Positions 33,530 through 44,513 of a stretch of 64,000 nucleotides of DNA are shown here, one piece after another. Each line of letters begins with the position of its first letter. Within the stretch, counting starts at the first letter, position 1. The stretch is from Malania oleifera. Taxonomy: Eukaryota; Streptophyta; Magnoliopsida; Santalales; Ximeniaceae. The stretch spans positions 69,523,101 to 69,587,100 of the forward strand of contig NC_080428.1 of assembly GCF_029873635.1 (NCBI RefSeq), given 5' to 3'. Position numbers and translations under genes: made by a program. The notes under the pieces are model-generated. The model did no database searches, was not told the origin of the DNA, and worked only from the letters and a program-made list of their open reading frames with translations.

Positions 33530-35136
33530 CGGCCTCTCCATCTTCTCTCTCCGATTTCGGCCCTGTCAGTCGCCGGATCGACGATCTGAGGCCACCACGA
33601 CGTTCTTGGCGGAGTTCTCTTCAAGTCTACAAGAACGGATCGTTGGTGAAACGAAGTTGGAATTCATTCCAAATCTAGGGTAAGGTCTTTTATTCAGTTT
33701 TTGGCCTTTTGGCAATCGTAGGAAATGATGTAGACCAAGAAATATTGATTTTTTGTTCTGAGATTTATGGTTTCAAGGTGTTGAGTGGAGAATCCTACGG
33801 GTGTTGGACTCGTTAATAATAGGGGATTTTTAGCAGGAAACAGGTAAGGGAAATATGCTATGCTAGGTTATTTGAGAATGCTTTCAATACAAAATTATAA
33901 ATGTTCCACTAGAGTATTGTTTACAGTAGAGATTTATACAGTTTATCAAATATGATTAATATGTTTTAAAATTACTGTGTGACTTAAGAATATAGATATA
34001 GTATAGAAACATGCTTTACAGTATTTTTCAGAGATGTGTTTTACAGATTATACAGAGAATATATTTTATAGCAATTACAGAAATACCATGATTATACAGT
34101 TTTATAGTACCATGACATACAAATTTATAGTTAATTACAGAAACACAGTTGATATAAATACAGTTTTCCACAACGTCATGGTTTATACAGTTATTATAGA
34201 ATCATAGTAAAAAAGATAATTATATATAGAGATGTATTATATAGTATCAGACCATGTTGGACCATACAGTTATAGAGCACGGTATCATAGCTACATACAG
34301 TTTATAGAGTGCAACCACCTATTCAGATAATACGTGGTATAAAGGTCGATCGCATAGAGCCCACGAGTGGACAGGCTCCCCATCAAATATGGGTTTAGGA
34401 GGGCTGTTCACACTATGGAGTATAGTGATTTATTCCTAGTTGGCCAGCTAAGGTAAATCCCGCCTACGGGCCGCACAACCTTGTCATGAGGGGTTAAATC
34501 ATGACACACAGTTATCCACAGGGAAGTTTACAGTTATTATTTTTTTTATACAATTTTACAGAAACAAAAAATATATACATATATTAGCAGCATTTTGAAT
34601 AGAAACCTAAAGTACAAAAATGTTAAGTAACAAGTAAAAGATGAAGATTATATTACTGGTATTGTGCTTTACAGATTCAATAATACATGACTATATAGTA
34701 ATAGATTTTCACAGTATTGTAATTCATTTGCCACATACTAGCAATAGTACATTTCGTCTTATTGAGCTTTGGCTCATCCCAGTGTTGAATTATTTTTCAA
34801 GTGAGCCAGTTGGGCGAGCGGACCAGGCTCACAGATAGAGGGGTCACAATACTACCCTGTCAGAGAGAGTGAGTATATTTTTGGGAGTATTTTTGTGTAA
34901 CCCTCACCAGTTGAGGATATTTGGGGAACAGTCATATATGTATATTTTGGGAAACTCGTTAGCACTCTGGTATTATATATAATTATATATAGATATGTTT
35001 ATTTGATTTCCACTTCTCACTGCTTAGGTTGATGATTGGGTTCAATCTAGTGTGGTATCAAAGCATGCTAAATGTTATAGTATATATATATATATATATT
35101 AAAAAAAAAAACCCATTTAAATAGTAGGTGGTTATA
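33187..35136 (+). mobile_element. Nested insertion C2: single-LTR-like element
   Basis: A 1950-bp non-coding insertion in the reverse transcriptase region of element C, bounded by an exact 5-bp duplication, gtacg (33182-33186 and 35137-35141). It begins TGTAACGACCCGAAAAATAA, a start common among plant Gypsy LTRs. It holds a long CT microsatellite, a TGAGCTTTGGCTCATCCC block and, near 35051-35062, TGGTATCAAAGC, which looks like a primer site. About 75 bp follow to a non-canonical right end (GGTGGTTATA). It shares features with the Gypsy-like LTR at 49.6-52.3 kb. It may be an LTR plus the start of the interior. Confidence 0.8.
33449..33526. repeat. (CT)n microsatellite in C2
   Basis: About 39 uninterrupted CT units. 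Confidence 0.95.
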
Positions 35137-35141
35137 GTACG

Positions 35142-36300
35142 GCCGGAGGGATTCAATGAACCAGGGAAAGAAAACTTAGTTTGCAAGTTGAAGAAGTCTC
35201 TTTACAGATTGAAACAGTCTCCAAGGCAATGGTATAAAAGATTTGATTCCTATATGATGAAGATTGGCTACAAAAGGTGTGAGTATGACTGTTGCATATA
35301 TGTGAACAAGTTTGATGATGGTTCTCTTATTTTCTTATTATTGTATATCGATGATATGTTGATAGCCGTAAAATATTTAACTGAGGTAAATTAGTTAAAG
35401 GAACTGTTGCATAAAGAGTTTGACATGAAAGATCTTGGTTCAACTAAGAAGATACTTGGGATGGAGATTCGCCGGGATAGAATTGCAAGGAGGTTATGGT
35501 TATCTCAGGGCAGTTATATACAGAAGGTGTTGAATAGATTTAGCATGATTGATGCAAAACTAGTGAGTACACCTCTAGCGAGTCATTTTAAGTTGTCTAC
35601 TGAAAATTTCCTAAGTACGGATGAGGATATCTGGGATATGTCAAAGGTCCCCTATGCCAATGTCGTGGGGAGTTTAATGTATGTCATGGTGTGTACAAGG
35701 CCAGACTTTTCACATGCTGTGAGTGTGGTGAGTAAATGTCTCTCTAATCCAGGAAGACAGCATTGGGAAGCCATCAAATGCATATTATGATACTTACAGG
35801 GTACAATGGGTTATGGCATCATGTTCGTCAAGCAACAGGGTAGTCCTTCAATTATAGGGTTCGTTGATGCTAATTATGTAAGAGATATGGATGACAAAAG
35901 GTCTACAACGAGTTATGTTTTTACCTTTGTAGGAGGACCTATATGTTGGAGATCCATTCAATCTCTAGTGGCATTATCCACAACTGAAGCTGAATATATG
36001 GCAGTTGCCGAAGCTACAAAGGAAGCCTTATGGCTAACCGGTTTGGTTAAAGAGTTAGGTTTACAGCAAGATAGAGTTATGTTGTGTTGTGACAATCAGA
36101 ATGTTATTTACTTAGCAAAAATCAAGTATACAATGCTAGAACCAAGCATATTGATGTGAGGTTCCACGGGATTCGGGAGTTGATTACTTCAGGAGAGCTT
36201 GTATTGGAGAAAGTTCACACGTCTGAAAACGCAGCAGATATTTTGACAAAACCAGTTACTAGTGAAAATTTCAAGCATTGCTTGAACTTACTCCATGTCT
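35142..36300 (+). pseudogene. Element C reverse transcriptase end and RNase H region (fossil)
   Basis: Reads PEGFNEPGKENLVCKLKKSL right after the insertion. The catalytic-region context LLLYIDDMLIA and IQKVLNRFSMIDAKLVSTPL follow, then RNase H with STTEAEYMAVAEATKEALWL and, near 36235-36265, an A-D-I-L-T-K-P end motif. Broken. Confidence 0.9.
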
Positions 36301-36411
36301 CCAAGTGATAGAAGGGAGACAAACCCAACCATACGTTCCAAGATCAAGGTGGAGCAATCAGATATATTTTTCAGGTTTTCCTAAGGGGTGTATAATCGCC
36401 AAGGTGGAGAT

Positions 36412-36942
36412 TGTTGTATTTATATGTGTGACTCTTATACTTATTGGGGCTCATAAACAAAGAAAGAAGACAAGCATATGGATTCATTGGTGTAGGAAAT
36501 TAGAAATGTAAAAACTCGTCAATGAGTGTCTTGTTCTCATCAACGAGTGGTCTTCTATCTCTCGTCGACGAGTGTAATGTTCTTGTCGATGAGTGCATCT
36601 GGGTTGCGAGAAAGAATTTGAATTTTGAATTGGAACGTTGGGGTGGTTGGATATTTGGAGGGAAACCTTCGAGAGGTTGTTTTATAGACCCTTCTGGACA
36701 TGTTTTTTTTTATAGAGAGATCATTGTGAGAAATGTATAGTGTACTTCCATATTTCTTAGTGAAATTCTTGTATCGATTGCTTCCATAGATGTAGGTTTT
36801 TCCAAACCACGTATATTGTCATGTTGTTCTCTTTATTTTCTTTCATAATTTTGGTTGTGTATGAAATGTGTCTTATGGTGCTTTATCATTTGCTGCAAGT
36901 TTAATTATTCCATTATGCATCCTATACTCGATTTCCACAACA
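36412..36942 (+). repeat. Element C 3' LTR
   Basis: 531 bp from TGTTGTATTT to CCACAACA, preceded by the purine tract. Carries four copies of the CTCGTCGACGAG-type motif (36514-36595). Confidence 0.93.
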
Positions 36943-38658
36943 CTTCCCATTGCAATCTTTGAGCTTTGTCATTATGCCATTACCCCTCTATTTACATTTT
37001 GATATTCTTGAAAGTTATATGGTAAATGAAGGATTCTTGATTCATGTTGAAGCCAAAAAAGTCCTTACATGTGGGCTTGATGTATATAATGAGTACAAAC
37101 TTAGCCTAAAAAAATTAAGCCTGTAAAGGAACATTTGTTTGATCTAAAAAACCTCTAAATAAGTTAATCGATTAAACATCATAGCATTTTGTGGCAACAC
37201 TAAATTTTCTTAAAATTTCTCTAATAGAATTTATATGCCTAAGTTAGAGTCAGAGGTCTCTTTTCCTATTGCATTCCTTATAAAAAAAAAATGAAAATAA
37301 CAAAAAACTCGATACCCAAGTGATTAAAATTAAAATAATAAATTTTTATTTTTGAATATTAATAAATTATATTATTTTTTTATAATCATTAATTAAATAT
37401 ATGATAGTAAAATTTTATTTATGTTAAATTAAAAACTTTAACTTATGTAATTGCTCATTAATTTTATCAAATATTTATACTCTTAAGCACTGAGAAGGTT
37501 AAAATTGAAACACTATAAATATTCATATATTAGATATCAAACATTTAAAAAACTTAAGATTTTAAATTCAATGATCAATTCAAGTTCAATTCAAAACCGA
37601 TTTTCAAAACCGATTCACAAAATCAGCTTTGAATTTAGTACTCAACATTTAACACTTAATTTTATCAAACGCCCTTTAAGTGTTGCATTAATCCATATAC
37701 ACAAGACACTCCTGCTTCTTCACTCTTTTTTTATATAGGTCAAGTCAAAAGTAAACTTTTTAAAACAAAATTTCTCACTTGTGAGTATTTATCGTTTTCT
37801 CTTTAACGGAAACCATGTCTTTTATAAGCAAGCTCAATCCTATAATAATTATTGATTCCTTCTCTTTTCTAATAGTTATAAATGACTTAGGATATGTTTC
37901 CTTGTGAAAAATAATTTTTAATTTTATTTTTTTCAAAAATTAAAAACATTCCCATTGTTATGGGATAAAATGGCGATGACCTGCAACGTTACTCTCCGAC
38001 TTTCAATGACCTGAAAAGGATGAAAACAAAATAGGCTTGGAGGATCCGGAGTGTACTCTAGGGGGTCACTCCGATGCCTAAGTAAGGGAATGTTTCCAAG
38101 AGGTCGAATGCAACAGTAAGATTGGGTTAAGAGTGAGTTACCTTGGTTTGTTTGCATCACTCTTCTTTATAGTGGCGAGATTTGACCCTTGGGGTGATCC
38201 GTCATTATGATGAGGGGGCATGGATCGCTCTAAAGGTTTAAAGCGCTAGCATGGATCTCTTCCTTCATTATTGGATTAGAGTTAATTATTCCTACCAGAA
38301 GATTTGACTTGGATAGTGACTGCTGGGTTTTGACTTCCTTTTATAAGCTGATATATTTAGGACATATCATCCATGATTTCTAGTTTCCCCACATGTATAT
38401 GTACATCTTGAAAAAAAAAACATTCTACTTTCTTTATTAAATTTCAGAAACTTAAAAATAAGATGATGTGTTTGTAATTATTTAAAAAATTAAAAATAGA
38501 AAATAAAATATGTTTTCCACAACAAAACATGTCCAATGTTTAAAAACATCCATCCCCACTTTCCTTCTAATGGATGGGATGTGTTCCCCTCCCCATTTTA
38601 CTATTCTTGGACTATCACCAAAGTAGTGTAGATCAGGGCCTTGACTCCTTTAAGCTAT
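36943..38658. other. Intergenic with decayed repeat pieces
   Basis: No gene. Around 37490-37680 a decayed dispersed element shares short blocks with 14640-14800. Around 37960-38310 the sequence (GGGTCACTCCGATGCCTAAG and neighbours) resembles the non-coding parts of plant LTR elements and is probably a remnant. Confidence 0.4.
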
Positions 38659-41000
38659 GTGTCACGGACCCTCAGATTAGACACAACAAAGGGGTCGCGC
38701 GGCACTCGTCGAGGCTCTCCTCAACAAAGTCAGCCAATAATCACCTGTTCAAACCTGCAAACGTGAGCATCACATAAGTCTTGGCAACCACTCATAATCA
38801 TGAAATATTAATATAGACACCGATGGATTAGGAAGGTAAGAGAAATTCATGCTCAATGATAAAATGGAGTCTACTTATTTTATTCAAGGGAACAGTATAC
38901 AAGCCATAACACAAGTAATTTGATATTAATTCATTTACAAATCCATAGAGAATACATGTAAAGTCATCTCTCTCTCCCATTAAATCCCCATTACAATGTC
39001 ACTCCCTAGCACTATGCACAGTGCATCGCAGCACTATTGTTTTCTATCACAAACTCAAATTTACTTACACTTGTGAGGTTCATAAGGCACTTGTGAAGAA
39101 CTCTTCCCAAGCAAGTTAGCTAGTGTGTACTCAAGCAAGCCTAACATAGATCAAATGAGTCAAGGCAATAACGTCTAGAGTAATATCACATGCAACAAAA
39201 AACACATACTAGCAAGAGTTATACACATAAGAAGCAACCATAAGGCAATAATATATACAACAAGTATACTCACAATATATTTTAATGAAAGGGTCTATTT
39301 ATATCATTCAACCAGCAAGATTGCAATGCATTCATAAACTCAAAGTATTTAGATTACAACAAATCATGGAAGAACAACATAAAAAGTCTTTTTCACTTTG
39401 CATGCTAAGGTTTTGCCATATAATTGTCAAAAATATCCCATTCAAAAAATTTTGTATCACTTAATTGACTCTAATATCCTATTATTAAACTTTAAGCATA
39501 GAAAAATACAACCGTATAAGCCCAACTATAATAAGATATTATTCGTTAAAGTCTATCAAACTTGACAATTTTGCTCCATTGAAGACACCTCAAAATGTTA
39601 GATTTTAAATCATCCTTAAGTGACCAAAATCTAATACAGACAATATGTGAGGTTGCGACATGCTCTCCTATCTCTAACGCTTTTATTTGATTGGACCACT
39701 TTCTATGCATAGGACCCACCCTTTCATATACGATTCATCACTAGGTAGTATCCCTATAATGACTTTGATACCCAACATAAAGGTGACTGCATGTAGCGAG
39801 TTATTGTTTGATTTGATCTAATAGCCTTGTAGTTTTATCTTATAAAAGATATATTCTGAGATGGAAACTAACTTTTTTCCCTTACATTGTCAAGATCTCC
39901 CTATTACATCCTGACGTGGGATCACAATTAATTTAATGGTTTCAGCTCAACTTTAATTAGATATTGTTCATCTTGATCCATTAGGCCTCAAGGTTCTGCC
40001 CTATAAAAGGAATCTCGCAAAGTTGAAATCGACTTCATATTTATATGACCAATATCTCCTTAATGCACCCCTAATGTGGGATCATGACCAACTTTCCCAT
40101 TTGATCTAATGCCCTTGTCAGTGTGGCCCATGCCTTTTTGCATAATTTTCAGGAGGTATTGTTTGCTTTGGCCATTGAGATTAGTATTTTTTTTTTTTTG
40201 CCTTATAAAGCTAGGTGTCTAACAAGGATGAAACTCAAATCCTTCTTACACAGACAAGATTTTGTAATACACTCCAAAGTTGGTATTGTAAGATGCCTCT
40301 TGTCTACCACTACTAGAGTTACTTTGATGAGTGATCCACACATTCATACATGACCCACCCCCATCGCAATACCCCTAAGGTGGTTTGATATGATATCAAA
40401 TGTAATAGGTTTGAGCTAATTCTAGTGAGATCTCTTTTTCCTCTCCAACCACTGGTGGTATGCGTTGATCCTACCCAATGTTGGACATCTTTGGCTCCAA
40501 ATCACCAGCAATGTGTGTTAAGGTCTTCAAGTACTAGTCCCCTTTGCCTCTCTAGCCATTGGAGATAGGCATTGATGCTCCTAAATGTTAGATAATCCTT
40601 AACTCCCAATCACTTATGATGTGTGTTGAGGGCGCCTAGAATCGATCACCTTTTCCTCTCCAAGCATTGGTTATATCCATTGATGCTCCCAAATGTTGGT
40701 TTTCTTATTCTCCCAATGACTAGTTTTTCTTACTCTCCCAATAACTAGTGGTGTGTGTTGAGGCCCCCTAGTATTGGTCATTTTCCATCCAATAAGGCCT
40801 TGCAGTTATGCCTCCAAAAACAATGCCTCAAAAAGTTGAAATCTAAACCACCTTTATATAGTTAAGGTTTTTCTAACACATGTTCAGTACGAGATTGTGA
40901 CACAAAATACTGATACGATGTGTTCAACCATATGACATGTCTTGTATGAGATAAAATCGTGAGACCAATGGTCAAAGTACCCAATACCTCAACAGAATTT
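38659..41000 (+). mobile_element. Probable LTR-type non-coding remnant with internal tandem repeats
   Basis: Begins TGTCACGGACCCTCAGATTA, followed by a GGGTCGCGCGGCACTCGTCGAGG-like stretch; this start is typical of certain plant Gypsy LTRs. No coding sequence follows over 2.3 kb. The right part is a mosaic of diverged repeats (see 39825-40905). No partner LTR, primer site or target duplication was found, so the right boundary and the assignment are tentative. Confidence 0.4.
39825..40905. repeat. Mosaic of two degenerate repeat units
   Basis: Unit 1 (a GCCTT..AGTTnT.CCT.TAAAA opening, AAGTTGAAATC, then AACACA/GCACCCCTAATGTGGGATCATGAC) occurs near 39825, 39985 and 40795. Unit 2 (CCTCTCCAACCACTGGTGG-like, GCATTGATGCTCCTAAATGTT, then a TGTGTGTTGAGG-like end; about 115-125 bp) occurs in tandem near 40437, 40545, 40655 and partly near 40730. 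Confidence 0.65.
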
Positions 41001-43092
41001 GACCAATTTCATTATACCATGCATAGGTGCAGAATAGAGAAGTGAAAGAAATTGACTATTTTTTTCACATCACATGTTAAAAAATTATTAAATCATTAAT
41101 GTTAATCAATAGCATGAACTTTTAGACTTCTTCAAACATTGAATCTCCAATTGACTATGTTGAACACATAATTAACCGGCATGCCTTCATTGAGTAATAA
41201 TGCAAACTTAAAGCATTGACACATGAATAACCACAAGCTAGAAAGAACTACAGGTAAAATTATGCTCTATGACCCAATTCCTCTCTGCCAATAACTTAAT
41301 TATGTCTAACCCTATTCTAAAAATAATTAATCAGTGATTATAGTTATTCCTTAAAAAAAAAAATGCAGGGAGAGAGAAAAGCAGCAAGCAGGCATCATAA
41401 AAGTATTGGCTCCCGGCTGCGGCATGCTTCATATACCTTTTCTTTTTCTTCCCATTGTTTCTTTGTCCTTAATGTAGAGGTGGGGAATATTATGTATGGA
41501 GTTAGACCACTTTGTAAATGAAGGAACCCTTACTTTACACTTTGGTATAAATTTTCAGATTTAAATTTAAATTGATATGATTTGAAAAGAATTTAATATA
41601 ATTTTTAATTAAGTTTACTTTAATAAATATAAATTTAATTTTAAAATTTAAATTTCATACTTCCAAAGCGATATAGGCTTCCTTTTGTCTAAATTCTGGA
41701 TTACACAATAAAAGATAATTGATCTTTTATTAAGTATTTTTTTTAGCCCTTTTAAAACTAAAATTCAGAGAGAAAGATATTGACCATCCATGAGATTTGG
41801 TAAAAAGAACACGGCTATTTGATTTTTGATATACTTAAATCCCTAAAAAAGCTTATCTTTTAGTTAAATATAAAGATAATTTAGCATCTTTTAAAATCTC
41901 AGTTAGAAGTCTTTAAAATTTTTAAAATTTCAAGAAAAGTCAATGATTTTTTCTCCAACCTAAAGAGAGATTGTGGTTTTACTCAGAAGTTTAGAATGTG
42001 GATGAAAAAATCCGCACCAGTGCATGCTGATCCCCTGTAGAACAATTCCTTTTAACTTATTCCCTCATACTCCACCACACACAGTACAAAATTAAGTCTA
42101 GGGATGCTGCCTCTATGTCATTTGCATTCAAGTTCATGATTATCAGGACAAACACATCAGATCGTTTGACACCACATAGGAGGACCCAGTGATCTAGTGG
42201 GTCCAACCTCCCCATCACGTGCCATCTGTCAGCTCTGTGTAAAGCAGCAGGGACAGGACAAAGAGTGTGGCTGGATGGATGGATGCATGGCTCGCTAGCC
42301 TCAATCAAAAGTTCAAAAACAGAGCAAGGCCACCACCCAACATGACAAAATTAAATGAAGGCATACCATGATGGGAGGAGCCAGGCCAGAGAGAGCCAAG
42401 ACAGGATGAGAGGAGTGACGGGGGTTAAGGGCTTTTCTCTTTTTCTTCTTTTGAGTCTAAGAAAGAGCCACCAAGCTTTGTGCATATATATTTATATGAT
42501 CGAATTGAAACAAGCACGGCTCTGTTTTTTCAACTCTGAAAAGTAAAAAAAAAAAAAAAAAAAAACTTTGTTTTATTCAAAACAAGAAAGAAATAAAGAA
42601 AGGAAACTTGAAAAGTGGGAAGGGGGGCTTTTGCATAGGGTTCCCTTGCAAATTCCATAAGGTGGGTTGGTATTTTTTGGGTCGTCTTGCCCTTTGATGG
42701 CTGCTTGTGGGACAAACATCACCGACCAGTTCCCCACAATACGTTCCCCCCACCGCCCTGCTCTGGCTACCACCCCTACCAGGCTACCATTCCAACGCTA
42801 CCCAAAATCCCCTTTCAAAGAGGTTATATATATATATATTATCCCTAACCAAAACCCAAAAGCACATGCACATATATACTTGGAAATGAGAAGGGTTGTT
42901 GATTCTTGACTATAAAAACTCGAACAAGCTAGCTATGTCAATTCAATATGCCCAATGACTCTGTACAATATTTAAGATGTCCTTTTAATTAATATATTGC
43001 GATAGATATCTCAGAAATGAATTAGTAGAACGCCTAATTTATTAGTTCAAAGTGTGATTTGATTGATATCCTGATTTTGTAGTTGGGAATTT

Positions 43093-43146
<54 letters not shown>
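41001..43146. other. Intergenic
   Basis: No supported gene. Contains an A20 run (about 42546-42565), GGAT repeats near 42274-42285, a short TA run near 42826 and a TA microsatellite at about 43099-43146. Confidence 0.5.
43099..43146. repeat. (AT)n microsatellite
   Basis: About 23 AT units. Confidence 0.95.
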
Positions 43147-43149
<3 letters not shown>

Positions 43150-43352
43150 CATGTATTGATTGATTTTTTGTTGGCTACTTGAAATGGTATAACAGAGGGT
43201 CTTGTTTGGCGGGAGATTTCACTATCAGCAAAGAGACGAATGGGAAGGGCCATTGCAGCAGTTTCCTCTGTAATTGTCATCGGCTCCACCATTTTTGTTT
43301 CAAGATTTAAACTTGCAGCCTGACATGATGCCTCAATATCCCACCTTTTCTT
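43147..43352 (-). other. Coding-like open segment, unidentified
   Basis: The minus strand is open from about 43352, reading WDIEASCQAASLNLETK, then an ATG at 43292 in a good context (acaaaaATGGtg), then VEPMTITEETAAMALPIRLF, ADSEISRQTRPSVIPFQ and on into the AT microsatellite. The mixed, non-repetitive composition looks more protein-like than its surroundings and could be an exon or a gene relic. No family is recognised. Confidence 0.2.
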
Positions 43353-43639
43353 TTTCTCACCTCCCCTATTTTTTTTCCTTCGTTTTTTTATTTGGATTTT
43401 TGTAAAGCTATCAGCAATGCTGCACCATACTTCTTGTGGATTGGCACCAAGTTACTCTTTAATGCCAATATTTTTAAAAATATCATCAAAATAATATATC
43501 GGTGAAGTTAATACTCTGGGGACACAAGTTTTGGAAAGGGAAATATTGTTTAGTGTGTATATATTGTTGTTATATTTTGTACTAAGTTGTTTGGAGTAAA
43601 GGATACATTCTTTTTTAAAGTCATGTAACATTTGTTACA

Positions 43640-44083
43640 CCGGAGGAGTCTATATGTGTGTTTGATACACATGAGTGAGCATCAACTTAATCCAAAAATT
43701 TAAGTTTATTGGGTCTTGAGTCCAACCATGTACCTAAGCACCCATCATCCACTCACTTTTTTCCAATGTAGGACAAACTTATAAGTGAAATTCTCAACAA
43801 TCTATCCCTCACTTGTAAGATCCAACTACTCCCCCTTCAACGAAAGCTCCCCCACTTGTAAGTTCCAACTACTCTCCCTTAAACGGAAGTCATCTTCTCC
43901 CTCATGGGACTAATTCTCCAACAGTTGCTCAAGTGGGCCTTGCCACCACACCTTATGTGTCTCGGATTGTATGCCACGTGGGTCTCTGAACCAATCCTAC
44001 CTCCCATGTCTTGACCCTATTCGAATCCATCTTTCAGGCATATTGCTCACCTAGAGTTACGAACCGTCGACTCTGATACCACT
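43640..44083 (-). mobile_element. Short second internal region and LTR-like end joined to the element D LTR (fossil)
   Basis: Directly left of the LTR at 44084, the minus strand reads the initiator Met-tRNA primer site TGGTATCAGAGT (44070-44081). This is followed by about 280 bp of non-coding leader that includes two direct repeats of a CAAGTGGGGGAGC / GAGTAGTTGGAACTTA-type unit (about 43811-43893). A purine-rich tract then leads into TGTTGAGAATTTCACTTATA (near 43795), which looks like an LTR start and runs left to about 43640. The layout resembles a miniature (TRIM-like) or internally deleted element. Confidence 0.6.
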
Positions 44084-44426
44084 TGTAGTATCGGGCATCC
44101 CACTTGTGTCGAATACTAATACTACAACTAATGCTATTGAATATATAAAACACTAAAGTAATGCAGTAACTAATAATAAAAGACGGCAATAAAGAATAAG
44201 ACAAGAATTTACGAGGTTCAGTACAAAATTACCTACGTCCTTAAGCACGACGATCAATCCACTACTTCCAGACAAATTACAACTTTGAGGTGTGATTTCA
44301 AATAGAGAGGTGAGTTCTTTATATAATTTCAGCCTCAAGTTCAAAAAACATTTTCCACCAATGTGGGATAAACAAAAAAAACCTCAAACAACCTTCCCAC
44401 CGATGTGGGACAAACAAAAACCAACA
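44084..44426 (-). repeat. Element D LTR, flanked by internal sequence on both sides
   Basis: 343 bp, TG to CA. On its right is the purine tract AAGGTGGAGATT (44427-44438), as beside a 3' LTR. On its left is a primer site, as beside a 5' LTR. It contains two CCCACATCGGTGG-type units and the conserved GACGTAGG...GAACCTCGTAAAT block. Confidence 0.85.
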
Positions 44427-44513
44427 AATCTCCACCTTGACAATAAATTCAACAAATTTTTCAGTCACCAACATTCTCTGAAATTCCACATCATCGGCGC
44501 CTTCCAAAAATAT

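Larger units (their letters stand above)
27500..36942 (+). mobile_element. Copia element C (LTR retrotransposon, plus strand, fossil, with two nested insertions)
   Basis: LTRs at 27500-28102 and 36412-36942 bracket a Copia interior. The primer site TGGTATCAGAAT (28106-28117) follows the 5' LTR, and the purine tract AAGGTGGAGAT (36401-36411) precedes the 3' LTR. Flanks ctccc and cttcc form a target duplication with one mismatch. Two later insertions (29084-31303 and 33187-35136) account for about 4.2 kb of the 9.4-kb span, leaving a normal Copia length. LTRs differ by roughly 8-9% by eye, indicating an old insertion. The element has around ten breaks besides the two insertions. Confidence 0.95.

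Noticed and set aside
33433-33624. Open frames rich in Arg-Glu or Leu-Ser through the CT microsatellite
   Set aside because: Produced by the (CT)n repeat inside insertion C2; no gene.
41760-41990. Possible second copy of the foldback repeat at 25955-26320
   Set aside because: Only short AT-rich blocks are shared (GAGATTTGGTAAAAAGAACAC); not enough to call by eye.
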